A stretch of DNA of 64,000 bases, taken from NCBI GenBank assembly GCA_009746045.1, contig RPFO01000154.1:6651038-6715037 (forward strand). The letters are read 5' to 3'. The translations under genes were made by a program, and so were the position numbers. Source of the stretch: Mesostigma viride. Its lineage: Eukaryota > Streptophyta > Mesostigmatophyceae > Mesostigmatales > Mesostigmataceae. Shown piece after piece: positions 1 to 11,400 of this stretch. Below the pieces are notes generated by a model, which was not told the DNA's origin, made no database searches, and saw nothing but the letters and a program-made list of their open reading frames with translations. How positions within the stretch are numbered: position 1 is the stretch's first letter; each line of letters begins with the position of its first letter.

Positions 1-21
1 CCATGCGCATATTCTACCCAG

Positions 22-269
22 TTGCCATCCCTTGCGCAGTTCCACTACTAGTATTGCGGCATAGGGAGAAACTGATGTTCTTATTGCCATCCCTTGCGCA
101 GTTCCACTACTAGTATTGCGGCATGGGGAGAAACTGATGTTCTTATTGCCATCCCTTGCGCAGTTCCACTACTAGTATTGCGGCATGGGGAGAAACTGAT
201 GTTCTTATTGCCATCCCTTGCGCAGTTCCACTACTAGTATTGCGGCAGAGGGAGAAACTGATGTTCTCA
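22..269. repeat. Minisatellite, four copies of a 62-bp unit
   Basis: The unit beginning TTGCCATCCCTTGCGCAG recurs at 22, 84, 146 and 208 with a period of exactly 62 bp and very few differences. The short open frame through it is a by-product of the repeat. Confidence 0.9.
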
Positions 270-2329
270 TTATTCTTTCATGTGCGCTGCCATCCATGTG
301 TGCCGCATGTGCGTTACCGTTTGCGCTGGTTCTGGCAGAGGAGGGTGCGGCAACATATGATGCATACCCGTAAGCTCCTTCAGACGGGCAACGCAGGTAT
401 GTCCTGATGCTTCTAAAAAATTATGTTTCCATGGCTAGCGCACGCCGCTTTTCCTTGTTGATGGGCACCGCGCATGCTTTCCGTTTGTACGTCAACGCAT
501 CAGTGCAGGTGATAAACATATTTGTGATGCGTACGTGCCTCGGAGTGCCATGGGAGTAAGTTTCAGAAGGTGGTGGTGGATTGTACTCAGGGTGAATGCA
601 AACTACAGTTTCTGGTGCTGTGCCAGGGGTTCATGTAAGGCCTTGTGCACGAACCTTAAATAGATGGATGATTTATGACTACTAGATTGGGACAGCATGC
701 AGCTAGGCAGCCCCATACAGCACTGTCGCTGAGCTCGCATACGTGTGCTTAGCGATATTATATCCCAAGCGGAAAAGTTCAGCAAAACGGCCCAGCCTGG
801 ATCAACGGCCATGGCCGAAGTCACAACTTCTGATCTGTCTTCTGATCTGTCTTCATAGTCAGCTCTAATTTGAGACTGGTTTGTGAAACAATGTGGCGAA
901 ACAATATGTGCCGCAAGAATGCCAATGTCTGAGGAAGTTAGGCTACATGCCACGAAACAAGACAAACAAATCCACCTTAGTAGCTAAGGCTAGCTGGCAA
1001 ATTTTCTTTTCATGACTACATTAATGTAACCACAAATCCACAATTCAAACCCGGCACTCAGCGCCGGACTACTTGCCTAATCATGGTATCAAACATACTG
1101 AGTGGTGGCGAAAGGGGACGATCCTGAAAAAGCCTGGCTTCTTGGACTACTGATGGATGCGATGTAGGCCCGCGCCAATACAATCAAGTGCTGAACTAGG
1201 GATCGCAGATACAGTAAGAGATGTCAAGGCGAATATGGGAATTTCATGCCATTGATTTTTGAAGCTAGCTAGGCCTTCACAGCCCAGGCACCTAAGTTGG
1301 CAAGTCACGCATGCACCTGCTTGCTCGGCTTGTGGTGATGTCGCTCCGCAGAGTGTATGTTAGCAAGTCACGTGAGCAAATTAATTAAGAGATAGCCAGC
1401 ATTCCCCAGTGTAACCATGGCTGTCCGCCATTCCCATTCCCAGTGAACATTCCCAATGAGCATAGTGGCAACAGTGCTGCACATGTGCAGCTTGCGGGTT
1501 TGCCAACTGTTTCTGCGCAGTTTCCGCATCTTTCCAATAAGACAGTCTTCGATCCTTAGTTTCCTTGGCCTGGCATTAGTCATTACTGCGAGAGGCTACA
1601 GCCCTGCTGTTCAAGCTGTGCTCTGCCAATCACAGTGGTGGGCCTATTTTACTTTTCGCTAGATAGCGCTCGTTTTACAATTAGCCTGCGATATAGTCTC
1701 AAAGGGGGCTGGTCTGCCAGTAGGCTGTGATGAGTAGTGGCCCTGGTCACGTAAGTACCGAGCCGACTACTGGGATGGTGGTACCGGAAATGGTTATTCC
1801 GGACCAACCTGCATTTACCCACTGGCGCGGCACCTAAGGTCACATGGAAGGTGGACAGTAGTGAACGGAATTGTGCAACGTGCGTTGCTCAAAATTTGGG
1901 CGGCGACAGTGCTGTGACGTGTGGAGGCCCTCTTCGAGCACCCACCCAACCACCCTCTGTAGAAAAGGGACACATGTCTGGTTATAACTTATGCAGGACT
2001 ATTGCTGGGCCCCAGCATGCTGTTGCTTTAATAGCCACCCTGATGATGTTGTGTCCACCATATTTTGATGGTCTGGGAAGGGTCTTGTGGCCTAGCACAC
2101 CAATATATAAAAAAATAATGGCTGCTTATGGTAGGAAGGCACTCGAATAATCCAGACAGCAAAATTGATACCAACTGGTTCAGGTTCAGATTTTTTTTTA
2201 CTATACTGCTAGGGATAACAACTAGGCGATGTTTCATGGAGCTTCGTGCTATTTTTGTACGGAAGCTTTCATATTCTTACCTGTCTATCAGCTTGTTTGG
2301 TTGGCAACGTGTCACCAATGCATCTCCAG
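270..2329. other. Region upstream of gene A without recognised gene
   Basis: No convincing coding signal. The part from about 1690 to 2060 belongs to a dispersed repeat also seen inside genes B and C. The first exon and promoter of gene A probably lie here or further left. Confidence 0.5.
1690..2060 (+). repeat. Dispersed repeat E, copy 1
   Basis: Related to 25135-25560 and 59960-60380: shared order of GATATAGTCTCAAAGGGGGC, GAGCCGACTACT, CTGGCGCGGCACC-like and CACCCTCTG...GGGACATGTCTGG-like blocks. A shorter related stretch occurs at 28510-28620 and 34273-34380. Diverged and non-coding; the copy in gene A lies upstream of the LRRNT exon, while those in B and C lie downstream of the first LRR exon. 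Confidence 0.6.
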
Positions 2330-2483
2330 GCGGCGACAGAGCAGCGCTGCTAGCTCAGAAGAATGCGATCACCAATCAAGCTTCTATCAGCGCACTGACA
2401 AGCTGGACAGCCGATGGAGACCCATGCGGCTTCACATTTGTCAGCTGCAGTAATGGACGGGTGTCCATGTTGAGTATGGCTGA
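2330..2483 (+). CDS. Gene A exon: LRRNT_2 N-terminal cap
   Basis: Acceptor CATCTCCAG and donor GA|GTAAGT. It encodes GDRAALLAQK, then a linker, then SWTADGDPCGFTF and VSCSNGRV. This is the LRRNT_2 pattern: an alpha-helix with ALL, a Trp, and a DPC...C cysteine pair capping the hydrophobic core. Entry is phase 1 and exit phase 2, the same as in the matching exons at 22551 and 59030. The upstream frame is open to an ATG at 2236, so a fused leader peptide cannot be excluded. Confidence 0.85.
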
Positions 2484-5400
2484 GTAAGTCAAATCATCTC
2501 GTCATGTTTCACATAATGTACATACAGAGGCCTGCATGCCAGCCCTTGATAAAATCCTTCGCGCTACATGCCTGTATTCCAAGGATCCAAACACCATGGT
2601 TCCCTCCCTACTTTGGCTGACCGTAGCTCCCCAGCATGGCCCAGTGCTTGAAAGTAGTAAACCAGGTGTCCGCGTGAAAGTACGAATCTAGATCTCGAAT
2701 CTAGTTCAAACGAAAACAGAAAAAGTTTGCTAGAATCTTACCTCGTTCTGCCACAAACTCGGTCTGTTTGATAGGGTCTAGTAATACTCATTCCTTCTTT
2801 TCAAACAGAGTACGGTTTTAAGGGTTTAGCACGTATTGCACAATCCTTGCAGTTGCACCGTGTTCAACTTTGTGATCCAAGGGTCCCTGTTCTTGTTATG
2901 CAGCACCTTGGGAAATTTACTTATGCAGTTTTGTAGCCTGTTGTTCGATGTAGCGTGCATCTCTTGATCAGTGCCTCTGCTTTGGCCGCGTTTTGCTCAT
3001 TGGGATTGTTGAATCAAGTTATGTTTGCGGGTGTGTTGAATGTGCAGGAGCGGTCTCCAGGGCACACTTGCGAAAGAACTGGGTTCTTTAGCAGCTCTGA
3101 GTTACTTGTGAGTGTCCCTTTTGCCTACGAATCTGAACTAATTGCTTCAATGATAGCCCCGCCCCCTAGAGTGGGGGGCGGGGCCCCACTCTATGGGAGG
3201 TAGCCTTTGCGATTGCTACCATGACGGTGATGCAGGGCCAGCGACTTGCGGCCTTGCTGGTGGTCACTGTGTTCCGTCATTACCTGCGAATCTCTGAGGT
3301 CTTGAACCTCCACGTCTGCCATGTGTGTGCCTCCAGCCTGATGTCCGGCTTGGGCTGGCTCAGCGGGGCACCCTGCTGCTTAGGTTTACCAAGGCCTCTA
3401 AGGGCAAGTCTCATTCGGTGGTGGTAGAAGACTTGATGTTTGAAACCATCCTCCGCCATGCACTGCATTGTGGGCAAGCACACTTGGGAGCATGTGTTCC
3501 CTTACACCTACCCGCAAAGTCAGCCCCATTTGACATGTTGTGACGCATGCTTTGGGGGTCGACAAGATTTTTACCATTCATGGGCTGAGGCAAGGGGGTG
3601 CCACCAAGGATGTCATTAAGGGTCGCAGCATGGGAGACATCCAGGGTCGGGGGCGCTGGCTCAGCAGCGCCACGGTTGCCCATTATGTGGGCTTGCACCT
3701 CAGCTTCGAGGTGGAGCTTCCTGAGGTTCTTCTTCGGGCCAGGGCCGCCTGCCCCTTTGGGGCATGGCGGACTATTTTGATACTGCCCCACGCCAAAGAT
3801 GGTTGTTCGTTCTACTTACGATAGGTTCTTTGCCCCTGGCATGGATCGCCAGGGAGGGATATGAGGGTAAGGCTAACCCTTTTTACAAGCATTAATTATT
3901 CCCATGAGAATCGGGGGCCGGGACGTGGCCTGCCTTTTGTATGTGCTCCACTCATGGCTTTAATATAGAGTCTGGTTACCCTGGAGTTCCGCGGCAGATA
4001 AAGAAGATCTTGCCTTCACTGTGCCAACCTGGACTCATCAACCCCGATTTCTCTCCTGCAACAATTCCCTCCTGCTGCAATTCTTGATCGGCTGCACAGG
4101 CGGCATGCGCAAATGCCGCTACAAATTACCCCTCCTCCACAAAGGGCGGGCTGAGAGCTGGTTTCGCCCAGCATGCTCAGGGCGAGGGGCTGGCAATGGC
4201 ATGGCAGCGATTAGGTTGTAAACCCGAGTAACAGCGCACAACCAGGCGGCAGGCTGCCAACCAAGATCCATGATTTAGCCACCTTACGTTTGACCCCAAG
4301 GTTGAGGTGTGAGCTTTTGCCCCGCCTAGTGGACGTTTCACTCTGGTGCTGTATGATACACATCCAAGTTCGGGCACACTCTAGATGCCATTAAGTAAGT
4401 ACTGTACATCTTACTACCTATGTGCTCTACGTACCGTTGGAGTTGTTGTGTTGGAGATGTATATGTATCCAAGCATGTGTACACTCTAGATGCCATTAAG
4501 TAAGTACTGTACATCTTACTACCTATGTGCTCTATGTACCGTTGGAGTTGTTGTGTTGGAGATCTATAATAAGGATAACCAAGTCTTGCTCAAACGTAGA
4601 CTATGTGGAAACCGCTGTGTTGTCTATGCCTGGCAGGGCCTGTCATGCGTTCAGTGGCGCTCGAGCTGTCTGATTGGCTGTGCTAGCTTTTCGAATGTAT
4701 GGTTGTGGTACTTTGCTATTTGCTGCCTTGCAGAGAACTTTCCAGAAACCAGCTGAGCGGCACCATCCCACTACAGCTGGAGTCTGCATCGTTCCTTCAA
4801 TTTCTGTAAGCCTTCTCTTTATTATCATGCTCATGGTCACCAGATATCCATGCAGTCGATGCTGTCTAGACTTCAATGTCTCCATTCGTCATGTTTTCCC
4901 CTTGCCTGCCAAGTGGCCTGAAGCCGTGGAGGGGGAAAACAGCTGGACCTAATCTGTCTGTTTGGCGTTCTCTCTTTCTGTTTGTTTCTGCTCGCAGGCT
5001 CCTGTACCAGAACCAGCTGAGCGGTACCATCCCACCCGAGCTGCAGTCTTTGACCTCCTTGACTGCTTTGTAAGCTCTTTCTCCGCAATTTTATTCAGTT
5101 GCTCCTGTCTGGACTTGCGGCTGTATGCTAGTGTTGCCACTGATTGCCAACGAGCTGGACCAGTCCTGTATATGAACTGTTTAATTCCTTCTTTCTTTTT
5201 TTCCGTCTATCTTTTTTACTTTCTTCCCTCCCTCCTTCCCACCCACCCACCCACCCACCCACCCACCCACCCACCACACCCACCCACCCACCCACCCACC
5301 CACCCACCCACCCACCCACCCACCCACCCACCCACCCTCCCTCCCTCCCTCCCACCCACCCGCCGCCCGCCCGCCCGCCGCGCCCGCCCGCCGCCCGCCC

Positions 5401-8400
5401 GCCCGCCGCCCGCCCGCCCGCCCGCCCGCCCGCCCGCCGCCCGCCCGCCCGCCCGCCCGCCCGCCCGCCCGCCCGCCGCCCGCCCGCCCGCCCGCCCGCC
5501 CGCCCGCCCGCCCGCCCGCCCGCCCGCCCGCCCGCCCGCCCGCCCGCCCGCCCGCCCGCCCGCCCGCCCGCTCGCCTGCCCGCCTGCCCGTCGATCCATT
5601 GATCCATCCATCCATCCATCCATTCAATAATTCATTCATTCAAATGTGTTGATGCTACCGTAGTGTGTCTGGCTGTCCGCGCTGTCAAGAGGGGGCAGGA
5701 GGGGTCTCTACTGTTTGATGGATTGTGCTGATGGTCTTTGACATACTATTTGAGATGTGTTTGACAGTTGTCTTTGGCCACCAGCCGCCTTGGCTTGGAG
5801 ATGGAGCATGGTGTTCCGGCCTACCCGCCCGCATTGTTTGGGTGTACATCTTCCCAGTTGGTTTCCACTTTGCCATTCCTAAATCTATTGCGATGGCTCA
5901 TGCTTTATGTGCTTGTGGTCTTCACTATTTGTGAAATCCAGCTGTTCCTTTCACACCGACCACGATCAAATGCTGTAGTAGCCATGCCGCACGATACAGC
6001 AGTGCACCTTGCATGTGTGGGCTCTGTATGCATGCTAGTAGGGTTTGCTGCAATCATGTTTTGGATGGTCAGCTGACATGGAACCGGTGGCTTTTGCAAT
6101 GGTGGCTCGGTCGAAATGCCCTGTAAGCATTTTCATGAGCTTGTGACAGCATGGCCATTTTTTCTTATCGTACTGGAAAAATGTTTTGGCTGCTGAAGCC
6201 AGTCACACATTTGCATCCTGGGCTGTCTCTCATTGTGGGGGTGGATGCTATGTCATGCCATGACTGTTCCTGCCTTGCAGGTACCTGTATAACAATCAGC
6301 TGAGCGGCACCATCCCAACTGCACTCGGAGCTATGGCCTCCATGCGATACCTGTGAGCCGTCCCTCTGTAACACGCAGAATATGATTGTGATCGCCACAT
6401 AGTGTCTCTTGTCCGCATTTGGTTGCCGTTTCCATTAACGTTCGATTTGTACTGGTTTGCCCTCGCCCTCCATTGAAAGCCTTGCCCAAAGTCGGACTCA
6501 ATTGCCTGTTGGCCTCAATTGCTTCTTTCCTCTTGCTGGGCGACTGTGCAAATGCCTTGGTCCTCACTGCCCGTAGGATCCTGAATGGCAACGGGTTGAG
6601 CGGCACCATCCCGCCTGAGCTGGGGTCTTTGTCCGGCTTGTTGCGTCTGTAAGCCTGTAAACTTTATACTTTCAAAGACCGTCGCATGTGTTTGCATGTG
6701 TTGCCATCTGGATTTGCTGCCGTTGCGTGTGTGACCCCCATGCACTCAAGCCGTTTGATTTGGAGGGGCTGCCGTCTTGAGTGAGCTGAAGCACTGGCCC
6801 GGATGGTTGCTGCCTTGCTGCCTTGCTGCTTTGCAGAGATCTGTCCAACGGCCAGCTGAGCGGCAGCATCCCACCTGAGCTGGGGTCCTTGCGCTCCCTG
6901 GAATGGCTGTAAGCTATATTGTTATGTGCCAGCCTCATCAAGCTACACCGCCGTCCAACATGAATGGTGTGGGCCACATGATGTAAGTGTGATTCACTTT
7001 TTGCGAACAGTGACAGCGGCGAATGTTGTATGCAAAGCCACTCTATTACCAAATATAATAGCCCACTTAGTGAGGGCCGTGGTTGGTTGCATCATACATG
7101 AACAAGTAGACCAGGCAGGCTTATCAAGGCTTAAACATAATACAACATCCAAAGCCCTGTCCTGGCTCACTTCTGAGGCGTCAGGCCCTATTTTGTCAGT
7201 CCTACGCACCTACCTAGCTGTCACACTGTCAATGCATCCGGCTGACACATAGGCTTCGGTTAGAGCTTGCCGAGAGAAACACGTAGCTTGCACCCATCAT
7301 GCTGAAGGCCAACCACCTGCTCGCTATCGTACAGACCACCTCCCAAACTGTACGCCGCGCTGACTGTATCAGCAATCGTGCTCATGGATTGTTAGTGACC
7401 ATAGTAGTATAAGCATAAGGTCATTATTATACGTGTAAACTATAGGCCAGGTTTCCAGAATATTTCGAAGTCATGCTATGGAATGATTCCTTCATTCCAT
7501 AAATGATCATCATAAGAAGCAACGTTGACGAGTTCGACGGAAGAGATTTAACATTTGACTTAACATTCGACTGGGTTGACATTGACAATTGGCGTATCTC
7601 ACGCTACTGTACGTCAGCTCTTGTCACTGAAATTCATGTCTCTGGATCGTTGAAGGTGTGAGTCAGTCAAAGGTCTTATCTCAGTATTATAGGCTGTGGT
7701 ACGACGCAAGTCATACCTGCCTAAGTCTTGTCAAAGGTCCTGAACAGTCAGTCAGAGTCTAGATGAGGCCTGGAAGGTGAATTCGGTGCATTTGGATCAG
7801 CAGTGCATTAAGCTTGGGTAACTTTCCCGTCTGGACAAGTCCTGTCACTGAGTCATGTCAAGTGATCGTGGTAATCTATAAAACGGATGGAGTCAGTGCC
7901 ATTTGGGCAGTTCTTTCAGCGCCTCTCTCAGCTTTCGGTTTAAACGTGGAAGCCATCTCTTGTTGCATCAAAGTCTACAATTAAATACCACTAACTTTTC
8001 TCGTGATGATTTGTAATAATGTTGCAAATTCAACGCGTGAATATTGCGCGAACACAATGAATACGTGTATTCATGGACATGGATGGGCAGGCAAAGTGGC
8101 CATGAATGTTGATGTGCGTGGGCGATGGCACTTGCGTACTGTAATGTGGATTTTGCAAGATATATTTTAAATTTTGCTCATGGGCGTACCAACCCAATGA
8201 TGACCCCTAAGTTCGATACCGGATTCGAGCTCAAACTACCAGGTTGACCATGTCGTGCATTGTTTGCAACTATCAATAGTAGAACCCCCAAAACCCGCCC
8301 GGAAATATGAGAGAAGACACGTTCCAAAGTTATTTGCTAGGCTGCCTCTAGGTGTTTGTGCAACATGTTCGCACTTTGATGGCCAGAAATGAGGTTGTGT

Positions 8401-11400
8401 TTGTCTAGACTGGCTGCCATGTGCTGCAACTTTGCTAAGCTAGTGTTGCCTCGTTATACACTGAACACTATAATTGCCTTTGCCTTTCACCACACGACTG
8501 CTGGCCTTGAGCTGACATGCGGTGGTCCTGTTATAACTGAGCTGTGCTGTGCTTATGCCATTCCCTGCTTGTCTCTGCCCACAGGCTGCTGTCTGGCAAC
8601 AAACTGAGCGGCACCATCCCATCTGCGCTGAAATCTTTGTCCTCCCTGCGATTCCTGTAAGCCTTCACTCTCCATGCTAATGGCAACTGCTCAGATAAAG
8701 TTGTCCTGTCTGAATTTGCTGCCACTAGGTGCTAGTGGTGCCACTGCCTGCCGAAGCCCCACACAAAGTGGGACTCAAGCTGCATGCATGTCTGTTTGGC
8801 ACAGTACCTTTCCTATTGTTGTGCGCTTATTGGCTGCTCCGTGTGTTGCCACCCACAGGGAGATCAGCGGAACCCAGCTGAGCGGCACCATCCCCACTGA
8901 GCTGGTGTCCTTGACTGCTCTGAGCTCCCTGTAAGCCTTCTTCCCATGGTAGCGAAAGCTTGTGATGACCAGATAATCGATATCCAGTGAGTCCTGGTGC
9001 CCAGCCTTGCTGCACGCCACTTCCTTTTGCTGCTCTTGCCCCTGCCTGCACAGCTGCGTTTGGAACCCTGCTCATACAGATTATCTGCACCAATCCGATA
9101 AATAATTAGCTAAAGCATACTTTTGTGGCATTCTGCTAATGTATGCTACTATCAACAATGGATGCTGCTATTGGATTTCATGTCAGAATGGCCTGAGTGA
9201 GGCCAGGTGGGTGCCATAGAAGTGACTTTCCTTTTTAACCATGGCGCCGTTGCCTACAATAGATAGACGACTCCATAGGATCGCTGCATGGGAACGCATA
9301 CATACTTGTAGTAATTTATGAGCATGGGGAAGCTTCAGCACCAGCTGGAGCAGGGCCCTGGCAAGGGGAAGGGGCAGGCCGGCCCCTCCAGCAACAACAG
9401 CCAGTAACGGAGCGGTGCCTTCTCCCCCCGCCTCTTCCAGCGCCACTTCCAGCTCGTGGCGGGTGGCAGCAGGTATGCGCAGGCGGTAGGCGCGATAGGA
9501 TGCATCGAGCGTCAGATGCGCGCACTGTAGCATGTCAACCGGTGAGGGCATTAAACTGGATGGGGGGGAAGGGGCAAGACCCGCCTGCTGAAGTGTCAGC
9601 TCGTATGCCCAGGCCACTACAGCAGGCGGCCCTGCAGGGGATCGATGAAGCTTGCAGGTCCTTTGTCCGCCAGAACGGAGGTTCTGTAGCGGCAATGGCA
9701 GGATCTGTAGTGGATGGGGGTTAATATTCTGATGGGGCACCTTGCAAACAGCACGCTTGGCCTTGCCTGGTCCGGGGGAAGGCGGCCATTCGGACGTGCT
9801 AGACCTACTACCCCCCACATGGAGAGCGATTTCGAATGATGAGAGTGAGAGTAAAATGGTGCGGCCGGTGCTTAGTCCTGTCGAATGGATCTTGCAGAAG
9901 TCGATGCGCATCTCGCGTGGGTGTGACATGGCGGAGTACGTGCGTCTTTGCGAGGTGTGTGTGGAGCTGGGGGGTTTAGGCGGATATCTTGACGAGACAT
10001 CCGCAGTGAATGGTACATTTGGCATCCGGAAGCCAGATGGGCGTATGCGGTTGATAGTGGATAACCGCCGAGGCAACTACCCACTTTAGCCAACCCGGCC
10101 CAGCCCACTTCAATTCTACTGCACCTTGGGCTGATCTGTGATCTGCCCGTGGTGGGGAGGATGTCTTTGGGGGAGTATCTGGTTTGGACTCCTACAAAAG
10201 GCTCTGCTTGCCTTGTTGGCTGCGGCGGTTCTGCGCATGGCTGGCGGTGTGGTCGGATTCTGTAGGGCTGAGCGGGCCGCGCCGGAAGGTATGGCCATGG
10301 ATGTTGTCCAGCACTGGCCCATGGGGAACAAGCTGGCCGTCGCTGTGGCCCAGTGTGTGCACTTGTCCATGCCGTACCGGTGAGGCCCCAAGCCGCCCCT
10401 GAAGGCCAATCGGGGCCTGAGCATCGACATCTGAGCGCTGATTTTGGTGGTGGATGCTGACGAGGCTGGACCAACCGTCAGGCTTCGGCTGGAGGACCCT
10501 GATGCGCTGCTGGTGGCTTTTGCCTGCTTCGAATCTCCGCAGGATCTGAAAGGTGTGCATGCCGCAACGCTCGACGACCTCTACTTCACCCACTGCACTT
10601 TGGTGGATGGGGTGAATGAGCAACTAGAGCGCGTTCAGGCTGCCTATGCCGCCGTTGGGCTTGTGCAGAAGGCTGGGAAGGTGGTCCGGGTGACAGCAGA
10701 ACAGACTGGGGTGTTGGTGGTGGGCGTCATTCATTGGAGGGATGGTGATGCGGTGCCTGTTCCTGAGCGTGTGGTGGCGGTCATTGCCGCTTTTACTAGA
10801 ACCTTGGATCGCGGTTTCACGTACTACTGTGAACTGAGTCCAGTGCTTGGGAAGTGGGTGTGGATGCATCTGCTTTGCCGCCTCATGCTTTCGGTGTGCT
10901 GCCTGGGCGCCGCTGGCGGCTTCTGGCCGGGGCCCGGGATGAGGTTCAGGCAGCGATCGACCTGGCACCCTTATTAAAGGCTGTCAGGGCCGACCCCTCT
11001 TCAACCGGGTCATCGCTAGTGTAGTAGATGCCAGCAGCTCCGGCGGTGAGGTGGTCTTTAGGGACTTTGCTGGGGCTGGTTGCGCCCGGCTGGCTACTCG
11101 GCGCGAAGCACGGGGGTGGCGCGCGACAGCCTTAACCTCTGGCGCGGATGGAGGTGGGGCACTACAGCCTGCTGGACGGTGGCCACTGATGTATGGCACT
11201 GTCCTACCGCCGGTGGCGGGGTCAGCCCAAACACGTCAATGTCAAGGACGCGATTGCTGCGATGCAAGGGGTCGAGTGGTCGAGCTGGACCAAGGTGTGT
11301 CGGGGGAAATGCGTCGTCCGACTCGTGGACTCCAGCACGGTGGTGGGGGCGTTTTTCAGAGGGCGCTCGTCTTCCTACCGCCTCAACCAGATGGTCCGAC

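Noticed and set aside
5128-5639. Long Pro- or Gly-rich ORFs (150-220 codons) over the CCCA/CCCG repeat
   Set aside because: All frames are open on both strands because of the repeat unit; no domain, no splice support.
9183-10076. 297-codon minus-strand ORF
   Set aside because: It lies opposite the RT region of element 2, whose plus-strand frame has the RT motif; the minus frame shows no domain.
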